Positions 1 to 9,054 of a DNA stretch of 45,758 nt are shown here, piece by piece. Position 1 is the stretch's first letter, and each line of letters opens with the position of its first letter. The position numbers were made by a program, and so were the translations under genes. Below the pieces are notes generated by a model. The model did not search any database. It saw nothing but the letters and a program-made list of their open reading frames with translations, and was not told the origin of the DNA. Origin of the DNA: Achromobacter sp. ASV32 (GTDB lineage Bacteria; Pseudomonadota; Gammaproteobacteria; Burkholderiales; Burkholderiaceae_B); contig NZ_JAELTJ010000035.1 in the NCBI RefSeq assembly GCF_016428805.1, positions 1 through 45,758 of the forward strand, in the 5' to 3' direction.

Positions 1-1
1 G

Positions 2-1570
2 ATCGCGCAGTTCGACATGGGCGGCGTGGCGGCCCAGCTGACCGCGCCGGTGCACCTGGCGCGCGGCACCGAACTGAAGTCCCATGCGGTGCGCGGCGTG
101 GCCTGCCGCTTTCGCACGGCCTATGACGTGACCCTGGCGCCGGTGGCCATACGCCGCGCCGGCTTCGCCTCCACCGCCAATGCCCCGTCCTCCACGCAAC
201 TGCCGCCGGGCGTGACCGGCCGCCTGTCGCTGACGCTGGCCTGCCTGGCCGAAACCCAGAGCTTCGCGACGCTGGCCACGGACCGGCTGCGCGTCTACCT
301 GCACGGCGAGCCGTCGTTCGTGGCGGCGCTGCGCGATTGCCTGTTCCTGCGCACGGCGGCCGCCTATGTCGAGACGCAGCCCGGCCGCTGGAACCGGCTG
401 CCGGAGGTACCGGTGGCGCAGGTTGGCCTGGCCGAGGAAGACGCGCTGATCGACTTTCCTGCCAGTTCGCATCCGGCCTACCGGTTGCTGGCGGAATACT
501 TCGTCTTTTCAGAGAAATTCAACTTCGTCGATATCGACCTGGCAGCGCTGCGGCGCGCCGTGGGGCCGGTGCGCGAATTCACGTTGCACTTGCCGGTCAA
601 GGGGCTGCGCGCCGACTCGAATACGGCCCGCCTGCTGGAATCGGCGTCGGTGGACAATTTCCGCCTGGGCTGCACGCCGGTCATCAACTTGTTCGCCCAG
701 CGGGCGGACCCGATCCGCGTGACCCACGCCGCGGCGTCGTATCCGGTGGTGGCGGACGCCCGCCGGGCCTATGGCTACGAGGTCTATTCCATCGACCGGG
801 TGCGTCTGGTGCGCCAGAACGCGCAGGGCGATTCGGTGGTGGAATTCCGGCCGTTCTATTCCCTGCACCATGGCGAGACGCCGGAGGGCGCCAGCCACTA
901 CTGGACGGCGCGGCGCGACCCCATGGTGGCCGAGCGCAGCCCGGGCTACGAGATGGAGATGTCCATTGTGGACATCGACTTCAATCCGGCCCTGCCGCAA
1001 ACCGAAACCCTGAGCCTGGAGCTGACCTGCACCAACCGCGACCTGCCGTCGCACCTGGCGGTGGGCCAGCCCGGGGGCGACCTGTTCCTGGAAGGCGGTT
1101 CGGTTGCGCGCGAGATCCGCATGTTGCGCCGCCCGACCCACACGCACCGTTTCCAGCAGGGGCGCGCGGCGCACTGGCGCCTGATTTCGCACCTGGCGCT
1201 GAACCACCTGTCGCTGGTGCAGAGCGGCTTGCCCGCCCTGAAAGAGACGCTGCGTCTGTACGACCTGTCGCATGCGGCGGTGGCGGCGCGCCAGATCGAA
1301 GGGCTGGTGGGGCTGGATTACAAGCCGGCCACGCACTGGATGCCGGGCGAGCCGTTCGCGACCTTCGTGCGCGGCATCGAAATCCGGCTGACGATCAATG
1401 AGGACAATTTCGTGGGCACCAGCCTGCATGCCTTCGTTGCGGTGATCAACCGCTTTTTCGGTCTATACGTGCATGCCAACAGCTTCGTGCAGCTGGTCGT
1501 GCTGTCGCGCCGCGGCGCGGAAGAAATCCTACGGTGCCCCCCATGCAACGGCGACGCGATTCTAGCGTAA
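2..1570 (+). CDS. tssF: Type VI secretion baseplate protein TssF (5' end outside window)
   Basis: The reading frame is open from the first bases of the window, and about 520 residues are visible. TssF (VasA/ImpG) proteins are usually close to 600 residues, so roughly the first 80-90 are missing. TssF builds the wedge of the T6SS baseplate with TssG, TssE and TssK. The call rests on overall sequence character and on the order tssF-tssG-clpV-vgrG that follows, which is the standard distal half of a T6SS operon. The stop lies inside the start of tssG (37-base overlap), pointing to translational coupling. An internal ATG at 17 is the first start codon seen but is not the real start. Confidence 0.93.
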   Translation: MAQFDMGGVAAQLTAPVHLARGTELKSHAVRGVACRFRTAYDVTLAPVAIRRAGFASTANAPSSTQLPPGVTGRLSLTLACLAETQSFATLATDRLRVYLHGEPSFVAALRDCLFLRTAAAYVETQPGRWNRLPEVPVAQVGLAEEDALIDFPASSHPAYRLLAEYFVFSEKFNFVDIDLAALRRAVGPVREFTLHLPVKGLRADSNTARLLESASVDNFRLGCTPVINLFAQRADPIRVTHAAASYPVVADARRAYGYEVYSIDRVRLVRQNAQGDSVVEFRPFYSLHHGETPEGASHYWTARRDPMVAERSPGYEMEMSIVDIDFNPALPQTETLSLELTCTNRDLPSHLAVGQPGGDLFLEGGSVAREIRMLRRPTHTHRFQQGRAAHWRLISHLALNHLSLVQSGLPALKETLRLYDLSHAAVAARQIEGLVGLDYKPATHWMPGEPFATFVRGIEIRLTINEDNFVGTSLHAFVAVINRFFGLYVHANSFVQLVVLSRRGAEEILRCPPCNGDAILA

Positions 1571-2619
1571 TCGAATCGCTGCTGGCCGAGCCGCAGCGCT
1601 TCAAGTTCTTCCAGGCCGTGCGGGTGCTGGAACTCTGGTTCGCGCGCCAGGAAGGCACGCGCGTCGGCAGTGCCGTCCCGGCGCGCCTGCGCTTCGTCAA
1701 TTCCTCATCGCTGGGCTTTCCTGCCAGCGAGATCGCGGGGCTGACGGCTTATGACAAGGACGGCCAGGCCCTGCACGACGCCGAATCGCGGCTGCAGGCG
1801 CTGGCGGCCGGTACGCTGGGGCGGGTGGAGATCGAGCCGGCCTTCTTCGGCTTGCTGGGCGGGCAGGGCGCCTTGCCGCTGCACTACTCCGAGATGCTGA
1901 GCCATCGCGAAAGCGCGACGCGCGATCGCGGCGCACGCGCGTTCTTCGACATTTTCTCGAACCGTGCCGCCGCCTTGTTCTACGCGGCCTGGAAGAAATA
2001 CCGCATGCCGTTGCGGCACGAAACCGAGCAGGATCATCACTACCTGCCGCTGTTGCTGGCGCTGGGCGGCGTCGGCCATCCGGCCCTGCGTGACCGCCTG
2101 CACGCCGGCCAGGGCAAGGTGTTTGACGAATCGCTGGCGCACTACGCCGCGGCGGCGCGCCAGCGGCCGGTGTCCGCCGCGTATCTGCAGCGGGTGCTGG
2201 CCGATTACTTCCAGGTGGCCCTGCGCGTCGAGCAGTTCGTCGGCCGCTGGTACCACGTGCCGCCCGAAAACCGCACGCAATTGGGCCGGCCCGGCGCGGT
2301 GCTGGGGGTGTCCGCCATGGCAGGCGAGCGCATCTGGCAGCGCGACCTGCGCATCCGGCTCTGGATCGGCCCGCTGTCCGGCGCCGCGTTCGCCGACTTC
2401 CTGCCCGGCGGCGCCCGCGCGCAGGCGCTGGAAAAACTGCTGACGATGTTCGGCGGGCTGAGCTTCGAGTACGAGGTGCGTCTGGTGATGGCCAAGGAGG
2501 ACGTCGCCGGCAGCGCGCTGGGCGGCGGCGCGCGCCTGGGCTGGAATTCCTTTCTCTGCACCGAACCCTCGACGTCGGACCGCGACGACGCCAGCTACGA
2601 ACTGCACACCATCCACTAA
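1534..2619 (+). CDS. tssG: Type VI secretion baseplate protein TssG
   Basis: A 361-residue protein of the TssG (VasB/ImpH) family, the partner of TssF in the T6SS baseplate wedge. The N-terminus has the family opening, in which a short basic stretch is followed by a segment reading RFKFFQAVRVLE. Length fits the family (about 330-370). The chosen start is GTG at 1534, because a GGAAG sequence lies about 10 bases upstream. An ATG three codons later (1543) is possible. The gene overlaps the end of tssF and ends 19 bases before clpV, so the three are one transcription unit. Confidence 0.93.
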   Translation: MPPMQRRRDSSVIESLLAEPQRFKFFQAVRVLELWFARQEGTRVGSAVPARLRFVNSSSLGFPASEIAGLTAYDKDGQALHDAESRLQALAAGTLGRVEIEPAFFGLLGGQGALPLHYSEMLSHRESATRDRGARAFFDIFSNRAAALFYAAWKKYRMPLRHETEQDHHYLPLLLALGGVGHPALRDRLHAGQGKVFDESLAHYAAAARQRPVSAAYLQRVLADYFQVALRVEQFVGRWYHVPPENRTQLGRPGAVLGVSAMAGERIWQRDLRIRLWIGPLSGAAFADFLPGGARAQALEKLLTMFGGLSFEYEVRLVMAKEDVAGSALGGGARLGWNSFLCTEPSTSDRDDASYELHTIH

Positions 2620-2638
2620 GAACAAGACATCCCAGAAT

Positions 2639-5323
2639 ATGGCCACTCCCCTGAAAACCCTCATCGGGAAACTGAACCAGACCTGCCGCCAGGCTGCCGA
2701 GCGCGCCGCCAGCCTGTGCATGGCGCAAGGCCACTATGAGGTGGACCTGGAACATCTGTTCCTGGCGCTCTTGGAAAAGCCGGCCAGCGACTTCAGCCTG
2801 GTGGCGCGCCGCAGCGGCATCGAGGCGGCCGTGCTGGAAGCCGACCTGAACGCCGAGATCCGCGGCTTCAAGAACGGCAACACCCGTACGCCGGTGTTTT
2901 CGCCGCACCTGCCGCGCCTGTTCGAACATGCCTGGCTGATCGCGTCGCTGGATACGCAGACCACCCGCATCCGCTCGGGGCATCTGTTGCTGGCACTGTT
3001 GACCGAGCCGGATCTGGCCGCGCTGGCGCGGCGCGGGTCGCGCCTGTTCGAATCGTTCCGGCTGGAAGAACTGAAGCACGATTTCGCCGCGTTGACGGCG
3101 GGTTCGGAAGAGGCGGGGCAGTCGGTGGCGCTGGGCGACGGCGCCGCGCAGGGCGAGGCCGCGGCCCCCGCCGCGGGATTGTCCAAGACCCCGGCGCTGG
3201 ACCAATACACCACCAACCTGACCGAGCGGGCCCGCGAGGGCAAGATCGATCCGGTGATCGGCCGCGATGCGGAAATCCGGCAGATGATCGACATCCTGAT
3301 GCGGCGGCGCCAGAACAACCCCATCCTGACCGGTGAGGCCGGCGTGGGCAAGACCGCGGTGGTCGAGGGCCTGGCGCTGCGCATCGTGGCCGGCGACGTG
3401 CCCCCGGCCCTGGCCGGCGTGGCGCTGCGCACGCTGGACATGGGCTTGCTGCAGGCCGGCGCCAGCGTCAAGGGCGAGTTCGAAAACCGGTTAAAGAGCG
3501 TGATCGACGAGGTCAAGCAAAGCCCCACGCCCATCATCCTGTTCATCGACGAAGCCCACACCATGATCGGCGCGGGCGGGCAGGCGGGGCAGAACGATGC
3601 GGCCAATCTGCTCAAGCCGGCGCTGGCGCGCGGTGAATTGCGCACCATCGCGGCCACGACGTGGAGCGAGTACAAAAAGTACTTCGAGAAAGATGCGGCC
3701 CTGGCGCGGCGCTTTCAGGTGGTGAAGGTGGAAGAGCCCAGCGAAACCCTGGCCGCCAGCATGCTGCGCGGCATGGCGCCGCTGATGGAACAACATTTCG
3801 GCGTGCGCATCCTGGACGAGGCCATCGTGGCCGCGGCCCGGCTGTCGCACCGCTACATCAGCGGGCGGCAGTTGCCCGACAAGGCGGTTGGCGTGCTGGA
3901 TACCGCCTGCGCCCGAGTGGCGCTGGGCCGCAGCGCCACGCCTGCCCTGATCGATGACGCGCGCCATCGTCTGGCCCGCCAGGAAACGGAGCGCGCGGCG
4001 CTGCGCCGTGAGGCCGCAACGGGCGCCGCGCAGTCGGCCCGCCTGCGCGAACTGGACGAGGAAATGGACGCCACGCGCCAGGAACTGACGGCTGCCGAGG
4101 CGCGCCTGGCGCAGGAAAGCGAGCTGGTGCGCCAGATCCACGCGCTGCGCGAAGAACTGGAAGCCGCGGGCCAGGAAACCGAGCCCGAGACAGCCGGCAA
4201 GCGCCGCAGTGGCAAGGCCGCGGAACTGACGCCCGCGCAGGCCCAGCTGGCCGAATTGCAGCAGCAGTTGCGCGCCTTGCAGGGCGAGGCGCCGCTGGTG
4301 CCCGCGTATGTGGATGCGCAGGTGATCGCCGAGATTGTCTCGGCCTGGACCGGCATTCCGCTGGGCCGCATGGTCAACGACGAGATCCGCACCGTGCTGG
4401 AACTGCAGCCCTTGCTGGCCGAACGCGTGATCGGCCAGGACCATGCCCTGCACGCCATTGCCCAACGCGTGCGCACGGCGCGCGCCGGCCTGGAAGACCC
4501 CAACAAGCCCAAGGGCGTGTTCCTGTTCGTCGGCCCGTCCGGCGTGGGCAAGACCGAGACCGCGCTGGCGGTGGCCGACATTCTGTATGGCGGCGAGCGC
4601 AAGCTGGTCACCATCAACATGAGCGAATACCAGGAGGCCCACAGCGTGTCGGGCCTGAAAGGGTCGCCGCCCGGCTATGTGGGGTACGGCGAAGGCGGCG
4701 TGCTGACCGAGGCCGTGCGGCGCCAACCGTACAGCGTGGTGTTGCTGGACGAAATCGAAAAGGCGCACCCGGACGTGCTGGAGCTGTTCTTCCAGGTGTT
4801 CGACAAGGGCGTGATGGACGATGCCGAAGGGCGCGAGATCGACTTTCGCAATACGCTCATCATCCTGACGTCCAACGTCGGGTCGTCGGCCATCATGCAG
4901 GCCTGCCTGAACAAGGCCGCGGAAGAACGCCCGGACCCCGAGGCCTTGCAGGAACTGCTGGCCCCGCAGCTGTACAAGGCCTTCAAGCCCGCTTTCCTGG
5001 GCCGCATGAAGACCATCGCCTACTACCCGGTGGACGACGACGCGCTGGCGCGCATCATCGGCCTGAAGCTGGCGCGCATTGCCGAGCGCGTGCAGGCCAA
5101 TCACCGCGCGGTGTTCGATTGGGACGAGGCGCTGGTCGAGGCGGTGTTGGCCCGTTGCACGGAGGTCGATACCGGGGCCCGCAATGTCGACCACATCCTG
5201 AACGGCACGCTGTTGCCGCAGATTGCCGAGCAGGTGCTGGGGCGGATGGCGCAAGGCGAAGCGATCGCGCGCATCCGTGTGACCGCCGGCAAGAACGGCG
5301 ACTTCCGCTACCGTCTGACTTGA
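2639..5323 (+). CDS. clpV: T6SS sheath-disassembly AAA+ ATPase ClpV (TssH)
   Basis: An 894-residue Hsp100/ClpB-type ATPase that extracts and recycles the contracted TssB/TssC sheath. Order visible: Clp-N repeats (about 10-150), AAA-1 with Walker A GEAGVGKTA (about 231-239) and Walker B ILFIDEAHT, a charged coiled-coil middle domain (about 430-540, rich in Glu/Arg/Gln), then AAA-2 with Walker A GPSGVGKTET (about 631-640) and Walker B VVLLDEIEKAHPD, and a small C-terminal domain. T6SS context separates it from housekeeping ClpB. The ribosome site before the ATG is weak, so it may depend on coupling to tssG. Confidence 0.97.
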   Translation: MATPLKTLIGKLNQTCRQAAERAASLCMAQGHYEVDLEHLFLALLEKPASDFSLVARRSGIEAAVLEADLNAEIRGFKNGNTRTPVFSPHLPRLFEHAWLIASLDTQTTRIRSGHLLLALLTEPDLAALARRGSRLFESFRLEELKHDFAALTAGSEEAGQSVALGDGAAQGEAAAPAAGLSKTPALDQYTTNLTERAREGKIDPVIGRDAEIRQMIDILMRRRQNNPILTGEAGVGKTAVVEGLALRIVAGDVPPALAGVALRTLDMGLLQAGASVKGEFENRLKSVIDEVKQSPTPIILFIDEAHTMIGAGGQAGQNDAANLLKPALARGELRTIAATTWSEYKKYFEKDAALARRFQVVKVEEPSETLAASMLRGMAPLMEQHFGVRILDEAIVAAARLSHRYISGRQLPDKAVGVLDTACARVALGRSATPALIDDARHRLARQETERAALRREAATGAAQSARLRELDEEMDATRQELTAAEARLAQESELVRQIHALREELEAAGQETEPETAGKRRSGKAAELTPAQAQLAELQQQLRALQGEAPLVPAYVDAQVIAEIVSAWTGIPLGRMVNDEIRTVLELQPLLAERVIGQDHALHAIAQRVRTARAGLEDPNKPKGVFLFVGPSGVGKTETALAVADILYGGERKLVTINMSEYQEAHSVSGLKGSPPGYVGYGEGGVLTEAVRRQPYSVVLLDEIEKAHPDVLELFFQVFDKGVMDDAEGREIDFRNTLIILTSNVGSSAIMQACLNKAAEERPDPEALQELLAPQLYKAFKPAFLGRMKTIAYYPVDDDALARIIGLKLARIAERVQANHRAVFDWDEALVEAVLARCTEVDTGARNVDHILNGTLLPQIAEQVLGRMAQGEAIARIRVTAGKNGDFRYRLT

Positions 5324-5339
5324 GCCCGGAGCCGTAACC

Positions 5340-8039
5340 ATGCCTCAGGATGCTTCCGGACTGTCCCGCCTGTCGACCGCCGGTCTCGCGCAGGCCAACC
5401 GCCTGCTGGACCTGCGCACGCCGCTGGGCGAGAACCGCCTGGTGGCCGAGACCTTGTCGGCCACCGAACAGCTGAGCGGCGGCGCCTGCCGGCTGGAAAT
5501 CACCGCGCTGTCGGACGACGCGCATATTCCGCTGAAGGCCTTGCTGGGCCAGCCGGTCACGCTGCGATTGCAGACCGCGCTGGACCGCGAGCAGCCGCGC
5601 CGGTGGCACGGCCATGCCACCGGCGTGCGTTTTCTTGGCGCCAATGGCGGCCTGGCGCGCTACGGCCTGACGGTGGAACCGTGGCTGGCATTCCTGCGCG
5701 CGCGGCGCGACAGCTTTGCCTACCAGGACAAGACGGTCATCGACATCGTGGAGAGCATTTTCGGCGACTACAAGGGCCAGGGGACGCTGGCGCCGCAGTG
5801 GCGTTGGGACGTGCAGGACCGCGCCGCCTACGCCAAGCGGAGCCTGACCATTCAGTACCGCGAGAGCGACTACGCCTTCGTCGAGCGCCTGCTGGCCGAA
5901 GAAGGGCTGTTCTATTGGGTCGAGCATGCGGACGATGGCCATACCCTGGTCATTGCCGACCACAACGATGCCTTCAAGCCCGGCCCGCAGGCCAGCGTGC
6001 GGTTCGCGCGCGCCGACGTGACCGAAACCGAAGACAGCATCCAGCGTTGGAGCCCCCGCCAGCGTTGGCAGACCAATGCCGTGCGCATGGCCAGTTGGGA
6101 CTACCGCAGCGCCCAGTCGCGGCCCGTGTCGGCCCAGGCCGACGCCGGCAAGCTGGCGAACGCGGTGGAACTGACCAGCGATGATTATCCCGGTCAATAT
6201 GCCTACGAAGACAGCGCGCAGGGCGAGCGGCTGGCGCACAACGCGCTGGCCGCGTTGCGCGTGCGCCAGCATTGCGTCGAGGGCGCGGGCACCGTGCGCA
6301 CGCTGGCGCCCGGCCAGCGCTTCGCGCTGACGGACCATTATCAGCAAGGCGGCCCCTCCACCTTTGTGGTGATCGCGATGACGCATCAGGCGCGCAACAA
6401 CTTCGATGCGGACCTGGGGCGCGCGGTGCGCGAAGCCTTGGGCGGCGGCGATGAGGAAGAGGCCGATTTCTACCGCAACACCTTTACCTGCATCGGCAGC
6501 GATACCGAGTTCCGCCCCGCGACGCGGGACGGCCACGGCGTGCGCATACATCCGCGTCCCACCGTGTTCGGCGCCCAGACGGCGTTGGTGGTGGGGGCCG
6601 AGGCGCCGGTGCACACCGATCGCGACCACCGCATCAAGGTGCAGTTCCACTGGCAGCGCGGCAAGGCGTCGAGCAGCCGGCTGGCGCATCCGTCTGGCGA
6701 GGAGAACGCGCCGGCCAAGGATGAACTGGGTACCTGGGTGCGCGTGGCCGAGCCGGTTGCCGGCGGCGATTGGGGCGGCCATTTCGTGCCGCGCGTCGGA
6801 CAGGAAGTGCTGGTGGAATTCCTGCATGGCGACATCGACCGCCCGGTAGTGGTGGGTGCGCTGTACAACGGCGCGGGCGCCGAAGATGCCTCGCACAACC
6901 AGGTGCAGGCGGGTGGGGCCAACGCCACCGGCAACGCACCGGCCTGGTTCGCGGGCAGCAGCGAGGGCCATGCCCACAACGCGGTGATGTCCGGCTTCAA
7001 GACCCAGGCGCTGTCGACCAGCGGGGCGGGCACGGGCGGCTACAACCAGCTGGTGCAGGACGACACGCCCGGCCAATCGCGCCTGACCGCGTCGACCACG
7101 CAGGCCGATTCCCGCCTGAACCTGGGGCACGTCAAGCAACAGCGCGACAACGAACGCCTGCAAGACCTGGGCCATGGCGCCGAGCTGTCGACCAAGGAGG
7201 CCGTGGCGCTGCGCGCAGGGCAGGGCCTGCTGATCAGCGCCGACCTGCGCGAGAACGCCGACGGCGCGCTGCTGGATAGCGCCGAGGCTGCCAAGCAGAT
7301 CGATGCGGCGCTGGAATCGGCCAGGGAACTGGGCGACGTCGCCATCAAGCAGAAAGCCATTCTGGATGGCGATCCGCAGGCGCTGCCGGTGCATGAAGGC
7401 CTGAAGCACGTGCGCGACGTGGTCCAGGCCACGCAGGACGATACGGCCGCGCAGGGTGGCGCGGTCAAGGTGGCGGCCTACAGCGAGCCGCACATCCAGG
7501 TCAGCGCGCCCAGCGGCATCGGGCAATACACGCCCGGCAATGCATTCCTGGTGGCCGGCGGCACCCTGGCGCAGGTGGCGCCGGACGTGAACTGGGTCAG
7601 CAGCGCGCATCTGGCGGTGGGCGTGGCGGGTGGCGCCGTGCTGTTCACGGCGGGGCAGGCGGCTGGTGACGGCCGCGCCGTGCAGGACCGGGGCCTGCGG
7701 CTGCACGCCGCCGCGGGCAAGCTGCGCCTGCACAGCCAGGACGCCAAAATGACCTTGACGGCCGAGAAGACCGTGACATTCGCCTCGGCCAGCGCGGCGG
7801 TGCTGGTAGAGGCCAAACAGCGGGTGCTGGCAACCGCGGGCGGTGCTTATGTGCGACTGGAAGGCGGCGGTATCCAGCTGCACGCGCCGGGCAAGGTCGA
7901 ACTGAAGGCCGGCGCGCACAGCTGGGTGGGGCCGCAGCAGGCCCCCCTGCCGGCACTGTTGCCGGCCGGTGATTTCAAGGGATGCCAGTTGAAAATGCAG
8001 AGCGCCGCGGCATCCGGCGCCGCCGCTGTCGAACTCTAG
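5340..8039 (+). CDS. vgrG: T6SS spike protein VgrG (TssI)
   Basis: An 899-residue VgrG, the trimeric puncturing spike that carries effectors. Visible parts: a gp27-like base (about 20-370), the family segment YRNTFTCIGSDTEFRP near residue 376, and an OB-fold/gp5-like part with GTWVRVAEPVAGGDWGG near 462 and VEFLHGDIDRPVVVGALYNG shortly after. A DUF2345-type extension follows (about 690-860). The last 30 residues are short and Ala-rich, so no separate toxin domain is fused. A GGAG ribosome site sits 8 bases before the ATG. It lies immediately before the DUF4123 and effector genes, so it is most likely the cognate spike for that effector. Confidence 0.96.
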   Translation: MPQDASGLSRLSTAGLAQANRLLDLRTPLGENRLVAETLSATEQLSGGACRLEITALSDDAHIPLKALLGQPVTLRLQTALDREQPRRWHGHATGVRFLGANGGLARYGLTVEPWLAFLRARRDSFAYQDKTVIDIVESIFGDYKGQGTLAPQWRWDVQDRAAYAKRSLTIQYRESDYAFVERLLAEEGLFYWVEHADDGHTLVIADHNDAFKPGPQASVRFARADVTETEDSIQRWSPRQRWQTNAVRMASWDYRSAQSRPVSAQADAGKLANAVELTSDDYPGQYAYEDSAQGERLAHNALAALRVRQHCVEGAGTVRTLAPGQRFALTDHYQQGGPSTFVVIAMTHQARNNFDADLGRAVREALGGGDEEEADFYRNTFTCIGSDTEFRPATRDGHGVRIHPRPTVFGAQTALVVGAEAPVHTDRDHRIKVQFHWQRGKASSSRLAHPSGEENAPAKDELGTWVRVAEPVAGGDWGGHFVPRVGQEVLVEFLHGDIDRPVVVGALYNGAGAEDASHNQVQAGGANATGNAPAWFAGSSEGHAHNAVMSGFKTQALSTSGAGTGGYNQLVQDDTPGQSRLTASTTQADSRLNLGHVKQQRDNERLQDLGHGAELSTKEAVALRAGQGLLISADLRENADGALLDSAEAAKQIDAALESARELGDVAIKQKAILDGDPQALPVHEGLKHVRDVVQATQDDTAAQGGAVKVAAYSEPHIQVSAPSGIGQYTPGNAFLVAGGTLAQVAPDVNWVSSAHLAVGVAGGAVLFTAGQAAGDGRAVQDRGLRLHAAAGKLRLHSQDAKMTLTAEKTVTFASASAAVLVEAKQRVLATAGGAYVRLEGGGIQLHAPGKVELKAGAHSWVGPQQAPLPALLPAGDFKGCQLKMQSAAASGAAAVEL

Positions 8040-8100
8040 GGCCGGTGCGAGGCTCCTTTTTGTATTAACAGGCCCATAGCTTCTGGAGGGACGTCAACAC

Positions 8101-9051
8101 ATGGACTCTTACTCGTCGGGCATTGCCTTGGCGGAGGCGTTGCAGCAATTGGCCGCGGCCCGCGGCGAGCCGCGGTGCCTGTTGCTGGTCGACCCCTTGC
8201 TGCGCGATCCCGCCGAAGACGAGGACTGGGCGGGCCTGGCCGACGCCCTGGCGGCGCGCCAGACACCGGTGCGGCTGGCGCATCCCGACATCGATCCGCG
8301 GGTCTGGCCACGGCTGATCTCGCTGGATCTGACACAACCCCGCGATGCGGACATCAGCCGGGCGGCGGCAGCGATGGCAATCGCCGATTGGCAGCCTGCG
8401 CAACTGGCGCAAGGCAAGGGGCGCCGCATCGGCGGCTGGTTCTTCGACGCGCCGGATGCCGCCGCGCTGGCGCATCATCTGGGTCGCTGCCTGTTGCAGG
8501 TTCGTAGCGATGGCAGCCGCCATCTGCTGCGGCTGCATGACCCGGCCGTGCTGGACCTGGTCTGGCGCCTGTGCAGCCGCGGCCAGCAGGCGGACCTGCT
8601 GGGGCCGGCGGGCCTGTGGTTGAACCTTGACCGCTGGTCGAACCTGGCGCGCTACGCCAGCGATGCCCCGGGCCCCCGGTCCGCGCTGCGGCTGGACGAC
8701 GAGCAGTGGCGCACGATCGCCGTCGTGGCGGCGGTCAACCGCGCATGGCGCACGGTGGCCGGGCGGCCGCGCGATGTCTCGCCCGACACGTTGGCGCAGG
8801 TGCTGGCCTGCGCGCGCCGTGGCGTGGCGGGCGGGCTGCGCGACGCCCGCGATTGGGAGGCCATGGCCGTGCGTGCGCTGTCGGTCCATCCGGAATTCGA
8901 CCGGCATCCGCAGATGGCCGCACTGCTGGCCGAGCGGCCCGCGGATGTCGGCTTCGCCCGACTCGTCATGGACCTGACCGACGCGGACTGGGCGCGGATC
9001 GGGCGCGACTGCCGGTCGCCGCAGACCGCCGTCATTGAAGATTGGAACTAG
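8101..9051 (+). CDS. DUF4123 T6SS effector adaptor/chaperone
   Basis: A 316-residue protein of the DUF4123 (Tap/TEC) type. In this family the protein binds a specific effector and loads it on the tip of the cognate VgrG without being secreted itself. The DUF4123-like part occupies roughly residues 20-150, including the segment RIGGWFFDAPDAAALAHHL. The C-terminal half is less familiar. A GGAGGG ribosome site lies 10 bases before the ATG. The gene sits between vgrG and the effector, with only 3 bases to the effector start, exactly the context expected for a dedicated adaptor. Family call is from recognition, not a search. Confidence 0.85.
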   Translation: MDSYSSGIALAEALQQLAAARGEPRCLLLVDPLLRDPAEDEDWAGLADALAARQTPVRLAHPDIDPRVWPRLISLDLTQPRDADISRAAAAMAIADWQPAQLAQGKGRRIGGWFFDAPDAAALAHHLGRCLLQVRSDGSRHLLRLHDPAVLDLVWRLCSRGQQADLLGPAGLWLNLDRWSNLARYASDAPGPRSALRLDDEQWRTIAVVAAVNRAWRTVAGRPRDVSPDTLAQVLACARRGVAGGLRDARDWEAMAVRALSVHPEFDRHPQMAALLAERPADVGFARLVMDLTDADWARIGRDCRSPQTAVIEDWN

Positions 9052-9054
9052 GGA

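Noticed and set aside
8045-8060. Similarity of TGCGAGGCTCCTTTTT here to TGCGAGGCTGCTTTT near 45742, as a dispersed repeat.
   Set aside because: Two short, one-mismatch occurrences without symmetry are too little to claim a repeat family. A genome-wide count would decide.
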